A DNA stretch of 64,000 nt, from the NCBI RefSeq assembly GCF_000787775.1, contig NZ_BBPM01000013.1, positions 80,540 through 144,539 on the forward strand, written 5' to 3'. Source of the stretch: Streptacidiphilus carbonis. GTDB lineage: Bacteria > Actinomycetota > Actinomycetes > Streptomycetales > Streptomycetaceae. The first letter of the stretch is position 1. Each line of letters starts with the position of its first letter. Positions 52,754 through 63,809 of the stretch are shown here, piece by piece. The notes beneath the pieces were generated by a model. It was not told where the DNA came from. It searched no databases and was given only the letters and a program-made list of their open reading frames with translations. A program made the translations under genes and the position numbers.

Positions 52754-54730
52754 TCAGCCCTCGCTGAACTCCAGCTGGGCGCCGATGTGGTGCAGGAACC
52801 TCTCCCAGCGGGCCACGAACTCCGGGTCGTGCGGGCTGAGACCGGTCGCCATCCTGGTGATCTGCGGGAGCAGGGACGGATAGCTCCCCAGCGCGAACGC
52901 CAGCAGCCGGAACAGCTCCGGATCGCAGTGCGGGTTGATCAGCCCGGCCTCCTGGCGCCGTCGGATCTCCTCCACCTGCGCCTGGATCACCGGCTGCCGC
53001 TCCTCCTCGTGCGGGACGGTCCGGTCCCCGTACGCGAGCGCCTCCCGCTGCAGGTAGCCGAGCCAGGAGCCGTCCCCCGCCTCGTGCTCGTGGTAGTGGT
53101 AGGCCAGGAAGTCGCCGAGTGCGTCCGGGGCCTCCGCGGCCCGTTCCAGCCGGGTCGACTTGATCCGGCCGAGCAGGTCGGTGAGCAGGGTGTCGCCCAT
53201 CCGTCCGCCGGTGGACAGGAACATCGACATGGCGAACCCGGCCGCCCAGCCCGGCAGCCGCTCGATCAGCGCGTTGGACGGCTGCCCCGGCGTGTGCGGC
53301 AGCCGGAACACCAGCAGCGCCGCGACCAGCAGCAGCCCCGCCGAGATCGGCAGCACCTCGGAGAAGGCGGTGGCGTACGCCTTCCCCGGCGCGGACTGCC
53401 CGACCAGGTTGAAGAAGACCAGCCCGAACAGCGCCACCCCGAGCACATTGGCGGTCTGCATGGTCGTGGTGACGATGCCGGAACCCGATCCGGCGTCCTT
53501 GGGCGGAACGCCGGAGATGATGGTGCCGACCAGCGGGCTCATCCCCAGGCCCTGGCCCAGGCCGGTGATCAGCAGCGTCGGCGCCAGCGTCCACACGGTC
53601 AGCGAGGCCCCCGCGGTGTAGGCGGTGGCCGCCGTCGCCAGCAGGCCCAGTGCGGCCACCACATAGCCCAGGGTCAGCACATGCCGGCCGAGCACCGGCA
53701 CCAGTCGCGGCGCCCGCAGCGAGGTGATGAAGAAGCCGAGGGCTGACGGTGTGTAGACCATCGCCGAGTCGATCGGCGAGAAGCCCAGGCCGGTCTGCAG
53801 ATAGACCGCGAGGGTGAACAGGAAGCCGGCGTAGGAGGCCATGAACAGCAGGGCGATCGGCACCCCGCTGGCGAAGCTGCGGTTGCGGAACAGGTCCAGC
53901 CGCACCAGCGGCTGCCCGCCCTCCCGGCTGCCGAGCCGGCGCTCGTACTGGACGAAGGCATAGCCGGCCGGCAGCGCGGCGACCAGGCAGACCAGCAGCC
54001 AGGCGGGCCAGCCCTGGTCGCGACCGATCAGCAGCGGCACCGACAGCAGCAGCAGGAACAGCGTGACCAGGCCGACGCCGCCGAGGTCCAGCCTGGTGCG
54101 GGCGCTGGGCTCGTCCCTGGGCAGCCAGACCAGGGCGGCGGCGACCGCCAGCAGCCCGATCGGGACGTTCACCAGGAAGACCGGCCGCCAGGTCCAGCCG
54201 AACAGGTTCGCGGCCAGCAGGCCGCCGCCGATCAGCTGCCCGGCGATGGAGGCGATGCCGATGACCGCGCCGAAGGTGCCCAGCGCCTTGACCCTGGCCT
54301 GGCCCTCGTAGCTGGTCTGGATGATCGCCAGCACCTGCGGGTAGAGCATCGCCCCGCCCATGCCCTGGAGCACCCGGGCGACGATCAGCACGTCGATGGT
54401 GGGCGCCGCCCCGCACAGCGCGGAGGCGGCCGAGAAGACCAGCAGACCGGCCACGAACATGTGCTTGCGGCCGACGATGTCGCCCAGCCGCCCCCCGGTG
54501 ACCAGCAGGGCCGCATAGGCGATGGTGTAGCCGGAGACCACCAGCTCGACCGCACCGAAGCCGGCGTGCAGGCCGCTGCGGATCGAGGGGATGGCGACAT
54601 TCACGATGGCGACGTCGAGGATCGCCATGAAGGTACCGACCAGGACGACGGGCAGCACGAATCTCGACTGCCCCGGCGTCGTCCCGACGACTTGCTGGGA
54701 TGTTCGGACCGCGGTCGCGCTCTCGGACAA
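52754..54730 (-). CDS. MFS drug exporter (DHA2 type) with C-terminal TetR-like ligand domain
   Basis: A 658-residue protein. Residues 1-480 are a 14-span DHA2 exporter: FMAILDVAIVNVAIPSI, GRLGDIVGRKHMFVAG (motif A), RVLQGMGGAMLYPQ (motif C-like) and the later segments. From about 525 the soluble tail resembles a TetR C-terminal domain: LGDFLAYHYHEHEAGDGSWL, QAQVEEIRRRQEAGLINPHC, PELFRLLAFALGSYPSLLPQ and DPEFVARWERFLHHIGAQL. No HTH is present. TTG 54730 has GGAGGGG seven bases before it. Substrate unknown; the tail may bind the same ligand and gate transport, which is inference. Confidence 0.85.
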   Translation of the reverse strand: MSESATAVRTSQQVVGTTPGQSRFVLPVVLVGTFMAILDVAIVNVAIPSIRSGLHAGFGAVELVVSGYTIAYAALLVTGGRLGDIVGRKHMFVAGLLVFSAASALCGAAPTIDVLIVARVLQGMGGAMLYPQVLAIIQTSYEGQARVKALGTFGAVIGIASIAGQLIGGGLLAANLFGWTWRPVFLVNVPIGLLAVAAALVWLPRDEPSARTRLDLGGVGLVTLFLLLLSVPLLIGRDQGWPAWLLVCLVAALPAGYAFVQYERRLGSREGGQPLVRLDLFRNRSFASGVPIALLFMASYAGFLFTLAVYLQTGLGFSPIDSAMVYTPSALGFFITSLRAPRLVPVLGRHVLTLGYVVAALGLLATAATAYTAGASLTVWTLAPTLLITGLGQGLGMSPLVGTIISGVPPKDAGSGSGIVTTTMQTANVLGVALFGLVFFNLVGQSAPGKAYATAFSEVLPISAGLLLVAALLVFRLPHTPGQPSNALIERLPGWAAGFAMSMFLSTGGRMGDTLLTDLLGRIKSTRLERAAEAPDALGDFLAYHYHEHEAGDGSWLGYLQREALAYGDRTVPHEEERQPVIQAQVEEIRRRQEAGLINPHCDPELFRLLAFALGSYPSLLPQITRMATGLSPHDPEFVARWERFLHHIGAQLEFSEG

Positions 54731-54855
54731 CGGAGTTCCCCTCCAGAAAGGCCAGGTGGCATGCCGCCGCCCATTGTTCAGGCGAACGTGCGTGCGCGTA
54801 GGGTCTTTTCGGAGGTTCCCCGCAGCCGAGAACGGTCGGGAACGCTCGGAAGCCC

Positions 54856-56112
54856 CTAGGCCTGCGGGCGGAGATACCCCGTGGGGCCCGCGGTGCGCGC
54901 GGTCGCCGAGCCGGTGTCGACCGGTTCGCCCAGCGCGCTGCCCTTGAGCCAGTCGCTCCAGGAGAGGTTCCAGTCGCCGAAGCCGTTGCTGAAGTCCTCC
55001 ATCTGGTGGCCGCCGCTGTTGACGACCTGGACCACGTCGCCGGGCCTGACGTTGTCGTAGAACCAGTGCGCGTCGTCGGTGCTCATCCCGGTGCAGCCGT
55101 GGCTGACGTTGGAGACCCCCTGTGAGCCCACCGACCAGGGAGCGGCATGGAGGTACTCGCCGCTCCAGGTGACCCTGGTGTCCCAGCGCACCACCAGGTG
55201 GTACGACTCGGAGCTGCCGGCCGGGATGCCGATGGTGGTGGAGTCCATCAGCACCACCGGCGACCGCTCCAGGACCACCTTGTAGCCGCTGCGGGTGGCG
55301 AACCCGGGCTTCCCGGTGGTGATCGGCAGGGTGTTGACCACCTTGTCGTTGCGGTAGAAGGTCAGCTGGTCGGTGCCGGCGTCGGTGATGGCGAGCACCT
55401 TGTCCCCGGTGCTGAAGGAGGTCCGGCTGGGCGCCCCGGCGTACAGGCCGGAGCCGACCGGCAGGCCCGGCATGGCGAAGGCGGCGCTGACGACCGCGTG
55501 GGCGGGCCAGAAGGTCCTGGGACGGAAGTGCAGGGTGCTGTCGTCCACCCAGTACCAGCCGCCCTGCACCGAGGGGGTGGAGTCGACCGTCAGGCCGCGC
55601 TCCACGGCCTTCCTGGCGGCCTGGTCGTGCACGGGGGTGCTGAGGGTCGCGGTGATCGGCTCGCCGACCCCGTAGACGCCCTTGTCGCCCGGTGTGAGCT
55701 TCACAGTCAGGGTCTTCGGCGCCGGCCTGGTGGCGAACTGCTGGACGGTGGTGCCGCGCCCGCCGGCGCCGTTGTCGGCGCTGATCCGCACGGTGTACAG
55801 CTCCCCCGCGCTCAGCGGGGCGCTGGAGCGCCAGCTGCGGTCGTCGGCGGCGATCGCCCCGGCCAGCCTGCGCCCGGCGGCGTCCGCGACCACCACATCG
55901 GTGAGCTGCCCGTGCGCGGCGGTCACCACGACCGGCGCGGCCGGGTCCACGGTCCGTCCGGACGGACTGAGGCTGACCAGCCCGGCCGCATCCACTGAGG
56001 TCTCCTGGCCGAGGCCGCCGGAGCCGCCGCCGCACCCGCACAGCATCAGCGGTCCGGTCACCATCGCCACCACTGCCGCTGTCTTTGCCAGTACCCGAGC
56101 CCGAGCCCTCAT
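54856..56112 (-). CDS. L,D-transpeptidase lipoprotein (YkuD, Ig-like domains)
   Basis: A 418-residue cell-wall cross-linking enzyme that makes 3-3 bonds. A lipobox LCGC27 ends the signal (MVTGPLMLCGCGGG). Two Ig-like regions follow (about 40-260), then the YkuD domain: TDQLTFYRNDKVVNTLPITT and the active site YLHAAPWSVG...NVSHGCTGMS with the nucleophile cysteine. Such proteins are anchored outside the membrane. The ATG at 56112 has AAGGA nine bases before it. It stands between the exporter and the cytochrome oxidase genes, with the same orientation. Confidence 0.93.
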   Translation of the reverse strand: MRARARVLAKTAAVVAMVTGPLMLCGCGGGSGGLGQETSVDAAGLVSLSPSGRTVDPAAPVVVTAAHGQLTDVVVADAAGRRLAGAIAADDRSWRSSAPLSAGELYTVRISADNGAGGRGTTVQQFATRPAPKTLTVKLTPGDKGVYGVGEPITATLSTPVHDQAARKAVERGLTVDSTPSVQGGWYWVDDSTLHFRPRTFWPAHAVVSAAFAMPGLPVGSGLYAGAPSRTSFSTGDKVLAITDAGTDQLTFYRNDKVVNTLPITTGKPGFATRSGYKVVLERSPVVLMDSTTIGIPAGSSESYHLVVRWDTRVTWSGEYLHAAPWSVGSQGVSNVSHGCTGMSTDDAHWFYDNVRPGDVVQVVNSGGHQMEDFSNGFGDWNLSWSDWLKGSALGEPVDTGSATARTAGPTGYLRPQA

Positions 56113-56228
56113 GCCGCTGTCCTTCCGATGCGCCGTGAGTCGACGTACCGTCACATACTAGGAAGAGTCCAGTCATTTCACCCACTCGCAGCGCCCCAAC
56201 GGGTGACGACGGTTCTCCGGGGCGACGA

Positions 56229-56269
56229 AAAGGGGCGGCAGACCGTGTGAAACGGTCTGCCGCCCCTTC
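56229..56269 (-). terminator. Terminator downstream of ctaF
   Basis: AAGGGGCGGCAGACCGT pairs with ACGGTCTGCCGCCCCTT, followed by TTTT on the minus strand. It ends the ctaCDF operon. Confidence 0.92.
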
Positions 56270-56281
56270 AGGGGGAGGACG

Positions 56282-56680
56282 TCACTGCGTCTGGTTCTCG
56301 CCCCGGTAGTACTCGAAGACCCAGCCGAAGATGCCGATCAGCAGGATGGGGGCGGAGAAGTACATCAGCCACCAGCCGAAAATCACACCGCTGAACATCA
56401 GCGCCCCGCCGATGCCCAGGGACAGCGGCATCCAGCTGTGCGGGCTGAAGAAGCCCTGCACGCCGGCGTCGTCGGACACCTCGGCCTTGGGGTTGTCACC
56501 GGCCCCGGTGTCCACCCGCTTGGCGGTGAACAGCAGGTAGAAGGCGATGAACCCACCCAGCCCGAAGGCCATGAACAGCGCCGTGGTGCCGGTCGGGTCC
56601 TTGGACCAGATGCCGTACCAGATCGCGATGCCGAGGACGAAGACGGCGAAGCCAGCGAAGATCTTGCCCTGTTCCCTCAT
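56282..56680 (-). CDS. ctaF: Cytochrome c oxidase subunit IV (actinobacterial)
   Basis: A 132-residue four-span subunit found only in actinobacteria: [49 protein letters not shown]-like [22 protein letters not shown] and [23 protein letters not shown]. The ATG overlaps the ctaD stop (ATGA), so it is the last gene of ctaC-ctaD-ctaF. Confidence 0.95.
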   Translation of the reverse strand: MREQGKIFAGFAVFVLGIAIWYGIWSKDPTGTTALFMAFGLGGFIAFYLLFTAKRVDTGAGDNPKAEVSDDAGVQGFFSPHSWMPLSLGIGGALMFSGVIFGWWLMYFSAPILLIGIFGWVFEYYRGENQTQ

Positions 56681-58443
56681 CGGTCACCCGCCTCCTTCTC
56701 GGTGTCGGCAGCGGCTGCCTCCAGTGCGGCGACCAGGTGCGGCGGCACCTCGCCGTGGTTCTCCAGGTAGTCCTGGGCCGCGATCTCCGGGTGGTGCAGG
56801 TCGAACGCCGGGGACTCGGAGCGGATCCGCGGCAGGGTGAGGAAGTTGTGCCGCGGCGGCGGGCAGGAGGTCGCCCACTCCAGCGAGCGGCCGTAGCCCC
56901 ACGGGTCGTCGACGTCGACCTTCTTGCCGTACTTGGCGGTCTTCCACACGTTGTAGAAGAACGGCAGCATCGAGGCGCCGAGGATGAACGACCCGATGGT
57001 GGAGATCAGGTTCAGCGTGGTGAAACCGTCGGTGGGCAGGTAGGTCGCGTAGCGACGCGGCATGCCCTCGGCGCCCAGCCAGTGCTGCACCAGGAAGGTG
57101 GTGTGGAAGCCGACGAACAGCATCCAGAAGGTGATCTTGCCCAGACGCTCGTCCAGCATCTTGCCGGTCATCTTGGGCCACCAGAAGTGGAAGCCCGCGA
57201 ACATCGCGAAGACGACCGTGCCGAACACCACGTAGTGGAAGTGCGCCACCACGAAGTAGGAGTCCGAGACGTGGAAGTCGATCGGCGGGGAGGCGAGCAG
57301 AACACCCGTCAGACCACCGAAGAGGAAGGTCACCAGGAAGCCGACGGTCCACAGCATCGGCGTCTCGAAGCTCAGCGAGCCGCGCCACATGGTGCCGATC
57401 CAGTTGAAGAACTTCACCCCGGTGGGCACCGCGATGAGGAACGTCATGAAGGAGAAGAACGGCAGCAGCACCGCACCGGTCACGTACATGTGGTGGGCCC
57501 ACACGGTGACGGAGAGGCCGGCGATGGCGATGGTCGCCGCGATCAGGCTCTGGTAGCCGAACATCGGCTTGCGCGAGAATACCGGGACGATCTCGGAGAT
57601 GATCCCGAAGAACGGCAGCGCGATGATGTACACCTCTGGATGGCCGAAGAACCAGAAGAGGTGTTGCCAGAGGATCGGCCCGCCGTTGGCGGGGTCGAAG
57701 ACATGCGCACCGAACTTGCGGTCCGCCTCCAGCGCCAGCAGCGCGGCGGCCAGGACGGGGAAGGCCAGCAGCACCAGCACCGCGGTGAGCAGCACGTTCC
57801 ACACGAAGATCGGCATCCGGAACATGGTCATGCCGGGGGCACGCATGCACAGGATCGTGGTGATGAAGTTGACCGAGCCGAGGATGGTGCCGAAGCCGGA
57901 CAGCGCCAGACCCATGATCCACATGTCGGCGCCGACACTCGGCGAGTGGATCGCGTCGGACAGCGGCGAGTAGGCGAACCAGCCGAAGTCGGCCGCACCC
58001 TGCGGGGTGAGGAAGCCGCCCACCGCGATCAGCGAGCCGAACAGGTACAGCCAGTAGGCGAACATGTTCAGCCGCGGGAACGCCACGTCGGGCGCGCCGA
58101 TCTGCAGCGGCATGATCCAGTTGGTGAAGCCGGCGAACAGCGGGGTGGCGAACATCAGCAGCATGATCGTGCCGTGCATGGTGAACGCCTGGTTGAACTG
58201 CTCGTTCGTCAGGACCGAGCCGTTCGGCTGTGCCAGCTGGGCACGCATCGTCAGCGCCAGGATGCCGCCGATGATGAAGAACGCGAACGAGGTGACCAGG
58301 TACAGCGTGCCGATGGTCTTGTGGTCCGTGGTGGTCATCCACTTGATGACCTGGGTCCCGGACTTGCGCTCCAGCGCGCTCTTCCGGCCGACGGTGGCGG
58401 TACTACCACCGCTGAGACCCTGGGGTTCGTTGAGGATCGTCAT
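56677..58443 (-). CDS. ctaD: Cytochrome c oxidase subunit I
   Basis: A 588-residue twelve-span subunit with the haem a/haem a3-CuB centre. The haem and copper histidines are in [40 protein letters not shown] and [15 protein letters not shown]. The K-pathway motif [18 protein letters not shown] and the C-terminal tail follow. The ATG overlaps the ctaC stop (ATGA) and its own stop overlaps ctaF. Confidence 0.98.
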   Translation of the reverse strand: MTILNEPQGLSGGSTATVGRKSALERKSGTQVIKWMTTTDHKTIGTLYLVTSFAFFIIGGILALTMRAQLAQPNGSVLTNEQFNQAFTMHGTIMLLMFATPLFAGFTNWIMPLQIGAPDVAFPRLNMFAYWLYLFGSLIAVGGFLTPQGAADFGWFAYSPLSDAIHSPSVGADMWIMGLALSGFGTILGSVNFITTILCMRAPGMTMFRMPIFVWNVLLTAVLVLLAFPVLAAALLALEADRKFGAHVFDPANGGPILWQHLFWFFGHPEVYIIALPFFGIISEIVPVFSRKPMFGYQSLIAATIAIAGLSVTVWAHHMYVTGAVLLPFFSFMTFLIAVPTGVKFFNWIGTMWRGSLSFETPMLWTVGFLVTFLFGGLTGVLLASPPIDFHVSDSYFVVAHFHYVVFGTVVFAMFAGFHFWWPKMTGKMLDERLGKITFWMLFVGFHTTFLVQHWLGAEGMPRRYATYLPTDGFTTLNLISTIGSFILGASMLPFFYNVWKTAKYGKKVDVDDPWGYGRSLEWATSCPPPRHNFLTLPRIRSESPAFDLHHPEIAAQDYLENHGEVPPHLVAALEAAAADTEKEAGDR

Positions 58444-59309
58444 TTGGCGTTGTCCGCTCCGGTGGTCGTGATGCCCGCGGGCACGAAGCCCTTCTGGCCC
58501 TTGGCGCGAAGCTCGGCGATGTGCGCGTCGTACTCGGCCGGGGTGACCACCTTGACGTTGAACAGCATCTGCGAGTGGTCGACGCCGCAGAGCTCGGTGC
58601 ACTTCCCGCGGAAGGTGCCGAGCTGGGTGGGCGTCACCTCGAACTTGTTCACCACACCCGGGATGACGTCCATCTTCATCAGGAAGTCGACCGGCCAGAA
58701 GCCGTGGATGACGTCACGCGAGGTGAGGTCGAACTCGACCTTCTCCCCCTGCGGGAGCCACAGCGTGGGCGGCGTGCCCGGGGTGCCGACGTCGTAGGCG
58801 CCACCGTCGTCACCGGCCACGTCGCCCTGGCTCTTGTTGGTGACGGTGTGGTTGTAGTTGAACGCCCAGCTCCACTGGAAGCCGACGACGTTCACCGTGG
58901 TGGCCGGCGTCGGGGTCTTGAGGAGGTAGTCCTCGTCGCGCGCGGTGTAGACGAAGAAGACCGACACCATGATCAGCGGGACCACGGTGAACAGTGCCTC
59001 GACCGGCATGTTGTACCGGAACTGCTGCGGCACCTCGATCTTGGTGCGGCTGCGCCGGTGGAAGAACACGCTCCACAGGATCAGCCCCCAGACGAGGACA
59101 CCGACCGCCAGCGCCGCGATCCACGAGCTCTGCCAGATGAAGAGGACCGTCTTGCCCTGCTCGTCACGCGGAGTGGGCAGGCCGAGCCGAGGCAGTTGCG
59201 AGGACGAGCAGCCGGTGGCGGTGGCAAGGACGAGGCCCAGCGTCAGCGCTGAGAGCAGCTTCCGCCGCATCGAGCGCCGCGGCGAGCGGTCGGAGCCGTT
59301 GGGACTCAC
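58440..59309 (-). CDS. ctaC: Cytochrome c oxidase subunit II
   Basis: A 289-residue subunit carrying the CuA site. It has a lipobox ending at C34 (ATATGCSSS), two membrane spans ([18 protein letters not shown] and [18 protein letters not shown]) and the outside domain with [10 protein letters not shown] and the CuA ligands in [21 protein letters not shown] 59309 is the start. First gene of the ctaCDF operon, divergent from the desulfurase-TusA gene. Confidence 0.97.
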   Translation of the reverse strand: MSPNGSDRSPRRSMRRKLLSALTLGLVLATATGCSSSQLPRLGLPTPRDEQGKTVLFIWQSSWIAALAVGVLVWGLILWSVFFHRRSRTKIEVPQQFRYNMPVEALFTVVPLIMVSVFFVYTARDEDYLLKTPTPATTVNVVGFQWSWAFNYNHTVTNKSQGDVAGDDGGAYDVGTPGTPPTLWLPQGEKVEFDLTSRDVIHGFWPVDFLMKMDVIPGVVNKFEVTPTQLGTFRGKCTELCGVDHSQMLFNVKVVTPAEYDAHIAELRAKGQKGFVPAGITTTGADNAK

Positions 59310-59384
59310 GTAGCGCCTTCCCGAAGTCTCGCCCGCTCACGCGCCACCCGGGTAACTGTGGTCCCGGCGGCCCGGTCAGCGGGC

Positions 59385-59415
59385 AGGGTTTGGATGTTTA
59401 TGCGGGCCAAACCCT
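59385..59415. promoter_or_regulatory. Inverted repeat over the probable ctaC promoter
   Basis: AGGGTTTGG (59385-59393) and CCAAACCCT (59407-59415) are perfect nine-base arms with a 13-base gap. The right arm overlaps a TAGGGT hexamer on the minus strand (59416-59411), which could be the ctaC -10. The rest of the 331-base spacer (59310-59640) shows no gene. Confidence 0.45.
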
Positions 59416-59640
59416 ACTCCAGGCGTATCGGAGCTTCGCGGGCAGGTCCGGCTAACGCGCCGGGGCGGCCCCCTAACGGCCCCCGAACGGGTGGTTTCCC
59501 TGGTCAGATGGGCACTTCGCACACCCTGGGACCGTTCCGGCGACACGCCGGCGGCACCCGGCTGACACACCATAAGGCACCCAAACGATCACACTGCGGA
59601 CGGCCCCCTGACGTCCCGACAAGCAACGGCTCGCTACCGT

Positions 59641-61026
59641 GTGGAGGTGCCGTACTTCGACGCCGCCTCGACCGCCCCGCTGCACCCGCTCGCCCGGCAG
59701 GCGCTGCTGTCCGCGCTCGACGAGGGCTGGGCCGACCCGGCCAGGCTCTACCGGGACGGCCGGCGGGCCCGGATGCTGCTGGACGCCGCCCGCGAGACGG
59801 TCGCCGCGGAACTCGGCGCCCGCACCGACGAGGTGGTGTTCACCACGTCCGGAACCCAGGCCAACCACCTCGCCGTCCTGGGCGCGCTCGCCGGGAACCA
59901 CCGGAACGGGCGACACCTGGTCCACTCCGCCGTCGAACACTCTTCCGTACTCCATGCGGCCGAGCGGGCCGAGGCGGACGGCGGCAGCGCCTCCGCCGTC
60001 CCGGTGGACCGTCAGGGACGGGTGGACCCAACGGCATTCGCAGCGGCCCTGCGCCCGGACACCGCGCTGGCCGCCCTGCAGTCGGCCAACCACGAGGTCG
60101 GGACGGTGCAACCGGTCGCCGAGGCGGCCGCGCTGTGCGCGGAGCGGGGCGTACCGCTGCTGGTCGACGCGGCGCAGTCGCTCGGACCGCTGGGATCCCC
60201 GGCGGGCTGGTCGCTGCTGACCGCCTCCGCGCACAAGTGGGGCGGACCGGCCGGGGTCGGTGTGCTCGCGGTCCGCAAGGGCGTCCGCTACCGCTCGCCG
60301 CTGCCGGCCGACGACCGGGAGGCCGGGCGGGTGCCCGGCCATGTGAACGTCCCCGCGGTGATCGCCGCGGCCGTGGCGCTGCGGGCGGTCCGCCAGGAGG
60401 CTGCGGCGCTGAACCCGCTGCAGCACGCCAGGATCGCCCGGCTCCGGGAGGCCCTGCCGGGCCTGGTCCCCGACCTCGCGGTGCTGGGCCCCGCGGAGGA
60501 GCGGCTGCCGCACCTGCTGACCTTCTCCTGCCTCTACGTCGACGGGGAGGCGCTGCTCGGCGAACTGGACCGGGCCGGCTTCGCCGTCACCTCCGGCTCC
60601 TCCTGCACCTCCAGCACGCTGACGCCCAGCCACGTACTGGCCGCGATGGGGGTCCTCACCGAGGGCAACATCCGCGTCTCGCTGCCCGCGGGGTGCGAGG
60701 ACGCCGACATCGACCGGTTCCTCGACGTCCTCCCGAACGCGGTCGCCGCGGTCCGGAGCAAGCTGGACGCACCGTCAGCGGCGGTGCCCACTGCGGACGA
60801 AGTGACCCTGGACACCCTGGGCCGACGCTGTCCGATCCCGGTGATCGAGCTCGCCAAGCACCTCACCGACGTCCCCGTCGGCGGAATGGTCCGAGTGCTC
60901 TCGGACGACGAGGCGGCGGCGCTGGACATCCCGGCGTGGTGCGAGATGCGTTCGCAGGAGTACGTGGGCAGCGAACCCGCGGCGGGGCTGAACGCAGTCG
61001 CCTACCTGATCCGCCGTCTTTCCTAG
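59641..61026 (+). CDS. Cysteine desulfurase fused to TusA-type sulfurtransferase
   Basis: A 461-residue fusion. Residues 1-375 are a class V cysteine desulfurase: EVPYFDAASTAPLHP, FTTSGTQANHLAVLGAL, HSAVEHSSVLHAA, AALQSANHEVGTVQP, the PLP lysine in LTASAHKWGGPAGVG, and the sulfur-carrying cysteine in SGSSCTSSTLTPSHVL. From about 385 a TusA domain: LDTLGRRCPIPVIELAKHL with its cysteine in CPIP and a trailing CEMRSQEYVG. It would transfer sulfur from cysteine within one chain, to unknown acceptors. GTG 59641 gives EVPYFDA. Repeat copy 8 begins right after the stop. Confidence 0.92.
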   Translation: MEVPYFDAASTAPLHPLARQALLSALDEGWADPARLYRDGRRARMLLDAARETVAAELGARTDEVVFTTSGTQANHLAVLGALAGNHRNGRHLVHSAVEHSSVLHAAERAEADGGSASAVPVDRQGRVDPTAFAAALRPDTALAALQSANHEVGTVQPVAEAAALCAERGVPLLVDAAQSLGPLGSPAGWSLLTASAHKWGGPAGVGVLAVRKGVRYRSPLPADDREAGRVPGHVNVPAVIAAAVALRAVRQEAAALNPLQHARIARLREALPGLVPDLAVLGPAEERLPHLLTFSCLYVDGEALLGELDRAGFAVTSGSSCTSSTLTPSHVLAAMGVLTEGNIRVSLPAGCEDADIDRFLDVLPNAVAAVRSKLDAPSAAVPTADEVTLDTLGRRCPIPVIELAKHLTDVPVGGMVRVLSDDEAAALDIPAWCEMRSQEYVGSEPAAGLNAVAYLIRRLS

Positions 61027-61100
61027 CCGCGCAGTTCCCCGCGCCCCCAGCAATTGCAACTGGCCCGGTTGCAACACCTCAGGGGCGCGGGGAACTGCGG
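61027..61100. repeat. Palindromic intergenic element, copy 8
   Basis: CCGCGCAGTTCCCCGCGCCC and AGGGGCGCGGGGAACTGCGG are inverted arms around ATTGCAACTGGCCCGGTTGC, the short inner hairpin of copy 2. It begins at the first base after the desulfurase-TusA TAG and is followed by the convergent PfkB gene. Confidence 0.93.
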
Positions 61101-61134
61101 GAACATCAGCCACAGCCGACGTAGAGCCGAAAAA

Positions 61135-63235
<2,101 letters not shown>

Positions 63236-63240
63236 GAGAG

Positions 63241-63278
63241 AACGGCGCCCCCACCCGGATCCGGATGGGGGCGCCGTT
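63241..63278. terminator. Terminator between lipoprotein and erpA
   Basis: AACGGCGCCCCCA pairs with TGGGGGCGCCGTT around CCCGGATCCGGA. It serves both converging genes. Confidence 0.85.
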
Positions 63279-63299
63279 GCCCGCCCGTGCGCGGAGCGA

Positions 63300-63653
63300 C
63301 TAGCTGAAGGAGTCACCGCAGGCGCAGGAGCCGGTGGCGTTGGGGTTGTCGATCGTGAAGCCCTGCTTCTCGATGGTGTCGACGAAGTCGATGGAGGCGC
63401 CGCCCAGGTACGGGGCGCTCATCCGGTCGGTGACGACGCTCACGCCGCCGAAGTCCTTCACGACATCGCCGTCGAGCGAGCGCTCGTCGAAGAACAGCTG
63501 GTAGCGCAGGCCCGAGCAGCCGCCGGGCTGCACCGCGACGCGCAGCGCGAGGTCCTCGCGGCCCTCCTGCTCCAGCAGGCTCTTGACCTTGGCCGCGGCG
63601 GCATCGCTGAGAAGGATCCCGCTCTCGACGTTGGTCTCGTCCTGGACGGTCAT
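63300..63653 (-). CDS. erpA: Iron-sulfur insertion protein ErpA/HesB (A-type)
   Basis: A 117-residue A-type Fe-S carrier. The three cysteines are C46 in QPGGCSGLRYQLFF and C110/C112 in GSCACGDSFS at the C-terminus. Other family marks are VSVVTDRMSAPYLGGASIDFVD and GFTIDNPNA. It transfers clusters to target enzymes such as those of the respiratory chain. ATG 63653 has GGGAG ahead of it. Confidence 0.93.
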   Translation of the reverse strand: MTVQDETNVESGILLSDAAAAKVKSLLEQEGREDLALRVAVQPGGCSGLRYQLFFDERSLDGDVVKDFGGVSVVTDRMSAPYLGGASIDFVDTIEKQGFTIDNPNATGSCACGDSFS

Positions 63654-63809
63654 CTGCTTACTCCCGGGTTGTGACGACGTACTGCTGCTACCAGCGGCAA
63701 ACCGGCGGCGTCCCCGAAGTATTCCGGGGACCTCCATGCTCGCACACTGCGCCACGAAGACGGCTGGAACCACCCCCCTCCCCCTCGGCACGGGGAGAGA
63801 CTTGTCGGC

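Noticed and set aside
52754-56185. A 1,143-codon frame joining the MFS gene and sequence over the L,D-transpeptidase
   Set aside because: The upstream part is a shadow of the transpeptidase gene in another frame. The MFS protein begins properly at TTG 54730 behind a strong GGAGGGG.
7371-61100. The repeats as simple Rho-independent terminators
   Set aside because: No T-runs follow the arms, the sequence itself is conserved between unrelated genes, and an extra inner stem is kept. Termination may be a function but does not explain the sequence identity.
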